Assembly (NCBI GenBank): GCA_027563935.2
Contig: CM050454.1
Coordinates: forward strand, 790,501-854,500
Reading direction: 5' to 3'
DNA: 64,000 bases
Source: Costus lasius
Taxonomy: Eukaryota > Streptophyta > Magnoliopsida > Zingiberales > Costaceae
Shown here: piece after piece, positions 60,420-64,000 of the stretch
Layout: each line of letters opens with the position of its first letter
How positions within the stretch are numbered: position 1 is the stretch's first letter
The notes under the pieces: generated by a model
Databases searched by the model: none
Seen by the model: only the letters and a program-made list of their open reading frames with translations
What the model was told of the DNA's origin: nothing
Position numbers and translations under genes: made by a program

Positions 60420-61889
60420 CTCCATTTCTTTGGATGGAAGGAAAAATTAAAAAAAAAAGAATTAAAAAAAAAAGAAATATCTTCAGATGAAAACCAAAAT
60501 CACATAAAGTTTACATGACATCACATAAAGTTTACATGACAACGTGCGTGGGTGGGTGCAATGGGTGAATGGGAGAGGAAGAGAGAAGGGGTGGCCGCTG
60601 AAGGGGCTTGCTTGTGGCACGGACAAGGAGGGAGAAGGGGTGGTGCGAAAGGAGGAAGTAGTCGGAGGCAACGTTGATGTGTAGTGCAGCAAGAGGAAGA
60701 AAGGGAGAAGGGGTGACAGCGAGTGGGGAGACGAGCTCGCGGGGAAGGGGAGGCGAGGGAGGGCGAGCTCGAGCAAGGAGGTGGGGAAGCAAGCTTACGA
60801 CGAAGGCGACAACGGCAATAAATTTTTTTCATCTCGTTTTTTGCCTGATTCGGGTAGAACCAATATTGAAGGAAAAGTCCACTATTTTCTTTCTTTTTGT
60901 TTACTTTCTTGCGAATGGAACAAAAGAAAACTTAACTTTCCATTTTTTTTCCTCCCATGTTTTCCTCAAAGGAAACAATACCTAACCTCTTGTTTCCTTA
61001 GATGGAAAGTTGGACTGAAAGAAAGGATAAGGTACTTTTTCCTTCATTTACTTAGATGGAAAAAAAAGGTGAGGAAAGAAAAAGTACCAATTTTCTTTCC
61101 AAACTCATTGAGGCAAAAAATAAATAGAAATAAAAATGATGCTTCATGCCGCTCTCGCTACCCCCGCCCCAACGCCTCACCGCCCTTCCCTCCTTGTCGC
61201 CAACTCCGTTGAAGCACCTCATGTGCCCTCCCTCCCCTTCCCCGATGCTCCTCGTCGCTTCCCCCACCCCCATATGCACCACTTCCCTCGCTCCCATGTG
61301 CAGCAGTCGGAGACAGAGACAAAGTACCTCTGCCCTCATGTGCAGAAGCACTGCTACTTGCACCCCTGTGTGCAGCGATCAGAGATTGGGACGAAGCCCC
61401 ACAGCATCCCCGATGCTCCTCCCTGCCTCCCCGTCCCCATATGTGCCGCTTCTCTCGCCCTCGCATGCACAGCAGCCGAAGACGAAGCCCCTCTACCCTC
61501 ACGTGCAAAAGTGCTACTACCCGCGTCCCCGTGTGCACTAACCAGAGACGAGGACAAAGGCCCACGACATCCCCCTAGCTCACTAGTGTGCAGCACCACT
61601 TCCTGCTCCCCCCCCCCCCCCCCCCCCCCCAACATGCAGAAGCGTCAAGCTCTCCTTGATCGTGAGGAAGAAGCCCTTGTCCCCAACCTTCCTTCTCCTT
61701 GTCACACCATCACATGCAGCGATCAACGACGGGGAAGAAGCCCCTCCGATGTGAGCGTCGTCCCCTTTCGGATAAAGTAGCATATTTACTGTAGCATCAC
61801 AGGAACTCCACTTGACTTATCTTTCTTTCCTTTTTTACTTGCTTCCCCCACCTATTTTCTTCATTTTTTTCCTTCCCCTCTATGAAACG
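60420..61889. mobile_element. Nested fold-back repeat complex
   Basis: The left edge CCATTTCTTTGGATGGAAGG is an approximate inverted match to the right edge, which reads inward TTCATAGAGGGGAAGGAAAA. Related TTTACTTAGATGGAAA words recur at 60990-61065. It encloses a GA-rich block (60545-60790) and a block of GC-rich repeats (61136-61780) in which CATGTGCAG- and AGACGA-type words recur at 30-120 bp intervals. Boundaries are approximate; it is probably several elements inserted into each other. Confidence 0.4.
61608..61630. repeat. Homopolymer C23
   Basis: Twenty-three consecutive C residues on the plus strand. Long C/G homopolymers are rare in plant DNA and error-prone in sequencing, so the exact length is uncertain. 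Confidence 0.85.
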
Positions 61890-62331
61890 CGCCGCCGGGT
61901 GGGAGCACTATCTTAAAGATGCTACCAAACACATTAGTAATTGAATAATCCATCTATTGACGATATCAAAAAAACAAAAGAAGAAAATCCATCTTGCCAT
62001 CACCGTGGTATGATTATGAACTGCCTGTGCAGAACCAACTAGTGGCAAAAATTCCAGAAGAAACCGCTACCAAGCCGAGTCTGTCCCCTCCCTCCCTTGC
62101 TCTCCACCGTCTGTCCCCTCTATGCTCGAGTCTTCACCTCCTTTCTCGCCCACTTCTTTTATTCTGATTCCATCGCCCCAAACGCTACCAAGCCGATGCC
62201 TTATTCTCCCAGCACTCCTTTAATCCTTTACCTCCCGCCTTTAATCGCCTCCGCGGCTGGTAAAATTAAGCTCAATCATGCCAACGAGCCAGCCGCATCA
62301 ACCAGAGCGAGCGAGCGCGAGGAGACGAAGA
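61890..62331 (+). promoter_or_regulatory. Upstream region of the CLV1-like gene
   Basis: A CT-rich leader-like stretch (62085-62240) precedes the gene. No convincing TATA box was identified. An ATG at 62278 is in frame with the chosen start and would add 18 Arg-rich residues ahead of the signal peptide. Confidence 0.4.
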
Positions 62332-64000
62332 ATGAAGCCGTACCTGAGCCTCCTCCTGCTCTTGTTCTCCGTCGCGTCCCCCTTCGCCTTCGCTGCTTCT
62401 GATCAAGGCGCCGGAGGCACAACCGACTTCGAAGCCCTACTGAAGCTGAAGGCCGCCTTGGTCGCGCCCGGATGCTCCGGCCTAGCCGACTGGCGCGCTG
62501 ACGCCGCAGACCACTGCTCCTTCTCCGGCGTCACCTGCGACGCCGCGGGTGGCGTCATTGCCATCAATATCTCTTTCGCTGAACTCAACGGTACGCTTCC
62601 ACCGGAGGTCGGTCTCCTCCGAGGCCTTGTCAATCTCAGTCTCTCCAGCTCCGGCCTTAGTAAATATCTACCTGTGGAGCTGGCCACCCTTCCTTCGCTC
62701 CGCTTTCTCAACATCTCGTACAACTACTTCTCTGGCGAGTTCCCGGACGTCAGTCCCGGTGGGTTCCCGGTGCTGGAGTCCATCGATGCTTACAACAACA
62801 ACTTGACCGGCCTGCTGCCGCAGGCGCTCGCTGCGGCGCCACGCCTCCGGTACCTCCACCTCGGCGGAAACTACTTTTATGGGGCAATCCCGGAGGCGTA
62901 CTCCTCCATCGAGAACCTGGAGTACCTCGGCCTCAACGGGAACAGCCTCAGCGGGCCCGTCCCGGCAAGCCTCAGCCGGCTCTCTAAACTTAAGTATATG
63001 TACATCGGGTACTTCAACACGTACTCCGGTGGGATACCACCGGAGTTCGGAAGATTGTCGTCGTTGGTTCGCCTCAACATGGGCGGATGCAACCTCTCTG
63101 GCCCGATCCCGGCGACCCTTGGTCGATTGAAGAATCTCGATTCCCTTTTCCTCCAGGTCAATCGGCTTACCGGCACCATTCCGACGGAGCTTGGTGAGCT
63201 CAGCCATCTCATGTCACTCGATCTCTCCAACAATGAGCTGACCGGCGAGATTCCGGCGAGCTTTGCAAAGCTGAAGGAGCTCACGCTACTCAGCCTCTTC
63301 CGGAATCACCTGCGCGGTGGCGTCCCGCCGTACGTGGCAGACTTCCCAAATCTGGAGGTGCTACATCTGTGGGAGAACAACTTCACCATGCAACTCCCGG
63401 AATCACTCGGACGAAACGGCCGGTTTCTCATGTTGGACGTGGCCTCGAATCGGATCACGGGGACGATTCCGCCCGATCTCTGCGCCAGCGGCCGTCTCGA
63501 AACCTTGATTCTCATGAACAACGGCATCTTCGGATCAATTCCGGAGAAGCTCGGTGAGTGCAAATCGTTGACTCGGGTCCGACTCGCGAAGAACTTCCTG
63601 AATGGGAGTATCCCAGCCGGGTTCTTCAATCTGCCCTCCAACAACATGCTCGAGCTTAACGACAACTACCTCTCCGGAGAGTTGCCGTCGGTTGTCGCCG
63701 GTGATATGCTCGGCATGATCGTCCTATCTAACAACCTCATCACCGGCCCCCTCCCTCGCTCAATCGGCAGCCTCCACGCTCTCCAGGCTCTATTGCTGGA
63801 TTCCAATAAGTTATCCGGGACGATTCCGCGGGAGATCGGGCAGCTGAAACAACTGTCGAGATTCAACCTGAGCGGGAACAACTTCTCCGGCGACATCCCC
63901 GTTGATCTCACCCGGTGCACATCACTTGTCGCGGTCGATCTTAGTCGGAACCAGTTGAACGGCAAGATACCGAAGGAGATTACGGCGCTTCAGATTCTCA
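62332..64000 (+). CDS. CLAVATA1/FON1-like LRR receptor kinase, 5' part, truncated by window edge
   Basis: CLV1-type receptors bind CLE peptides at the cell surface and limit shoot and floral meristem size. The frame is open from ATG 62332 to the edge (556 codons). A signal peptide (KPYLSLLLLLFSVASPFAFA) is followed by an LRRNT cap with DW and the paired cysteines of HCSFSGVTC. About twenty plant-type LRRs (LxxLxxLxxNxLxGxIPxx) follow from residue 75. The CLV1 subfamily is marked by the irregular repeat YIGYFNTYSGGIPPEFGRLS and by CNLSGPIPATLGRLKNL and LFLQVNRLTG. The ectodomain is not finished at the edge; transmembrane and kinase parts must lie beyond it. Codon use is strongly GC3-rich, as in monocot orthologues (rice FON1, maize TD1). 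The start was chosen because it puts the signal peptide at the N-terminus. Orthology within the CLV1/BAM group is inferred. Confidence 0.92.
   Translation, partial: MKPYLSLLLLLFSVASPFAFAASDQGAGGTTDFEALLKLKAALVAPGCSGLADWRADAADHCSFSGVTCDAAGGVIAINISFAELNGTLPPEVGLLRGLVNLSLSSSGLSKYLPVELATLPSLRFLNISYNYFSGEFPDVSPGGFPVLESIDAYNNNLTGLLPQALAAAPRLRYLHLGGNYFYGAIPEAYSSIENLEYLGLNGNSLSGPVPASLSRLSKLKYMYIGYFNTYSGGIPPEFGRLSSLVRLNMGGCNLSGPIPATLGRLKNLDSLFLQVNRLTGTIPTELGELSHLMSLDLSNNELTGEIPASFAKLKELTLLSLFRNHLRGGVPPYVADFPNLEVLHLWENNFTMQLPESLGRNGRFLMLDVASNRITGTIPPDLCASGRLETLILMNNGIFGSIPEKLGECKSLTRVRLAKNFLNGSIPAGFFNLPSNNMLELNDNYLSGELPSVVAGDMLGMIVLSNNLITGPLPRSIGSLHALQALLLDSNKLSGTIPREIGQLKQLSRFNLSGNNFSGDIPVDLTRCTSLVAVDLSRNQLNGKIPKEITALQIL

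Noticed and set aside
60483..60832. Overlapping Pro/Ser-rich minus-strand frames
   Set aside because: Several frames are open at once because the DNA is a GA/CT-rich block; no domain, and it lies inside a fold-back repeat.
61136..61780. Open frame of 214 codons on the plus strand, Pro/His/Ser-rich
   Set aside because: Internal DNA repeats, the C23 run and open frames on several other strands and frames show GC-rich repeat DNA and not a gene.

Overview
The window is nuclear DNA from a flowering plant, most likely a monocot. The genes are intron-rich with GT-AG junctions. Several families are plant-specific: HVA22, a plastid-targeted triosephosphate isomerase, a PSK SIMULATOR-type DUF3475/DUF668 protein and a CLAVATA1-type receptor. 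First exons and the CLV1-like gene are strongly GC-rich, as in commelinid monocots, while introns and spacers are AT-rich, long and full of transposon remains. A palm- or banana-like genome would fit, but the species cannot be named from the sequence.

Layout. (1) 1-447, minus: the 5' part of an HVA22-like gene that runs off the left edge. (2) 1.3-2.9 kb: degenerate copies of part of the neighbouring seipin gene, in opposite orientations and lying between two direct repeats of about 160 bp. (3) 4737-8885, minus: a complete two-exon seipin gene. (4) 10333-22483, minus: a complete nine-exon plastid triosephosphate isomerase gene; its 5.4-kb second intron holds a 2.8-kb Ty1/copia remnant. (5) 22818-28770, minus: a near-complete but broken L1-type LINE with its poly(A) end about 330 bp upstream of the TPI start codon, inserted into a tandem repeat of about 285 bp. 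(6) 30500-34322, plus: a seven-exon RING-H2 E3 ligase gene of the BIG BROTHER type, with an apparent GC-AG first intron. (7) 36388-55911, plus: a 13-exon PSI1-like gene spread over 19.5 kb, its introns filled with small non-autonomous DNA elements. (8) 55.9-62.3 kb: repeat-rich spacer. (9) 62332 to the right edge, plus: the ectodomain part of a CLV1/FON1-like LRR receptor kinase gene.

Genes in such a plant window are independent transcription units, so no operon logic applies. HVA22 and seipin both act at the ER membrane, but their adjacency need not be functional. The two signals most worth following are the inverted seipin fragments, which could form a long hairpin RNA homologous to the neighbouring gene, and a small hAT-like family with CAAGGTTTTAAAAACCG-type ends. 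At least five members of that family, all in introns of the RING and PSI1-like genes, are bounded by identical or nearly identical 8-bp target duplications.
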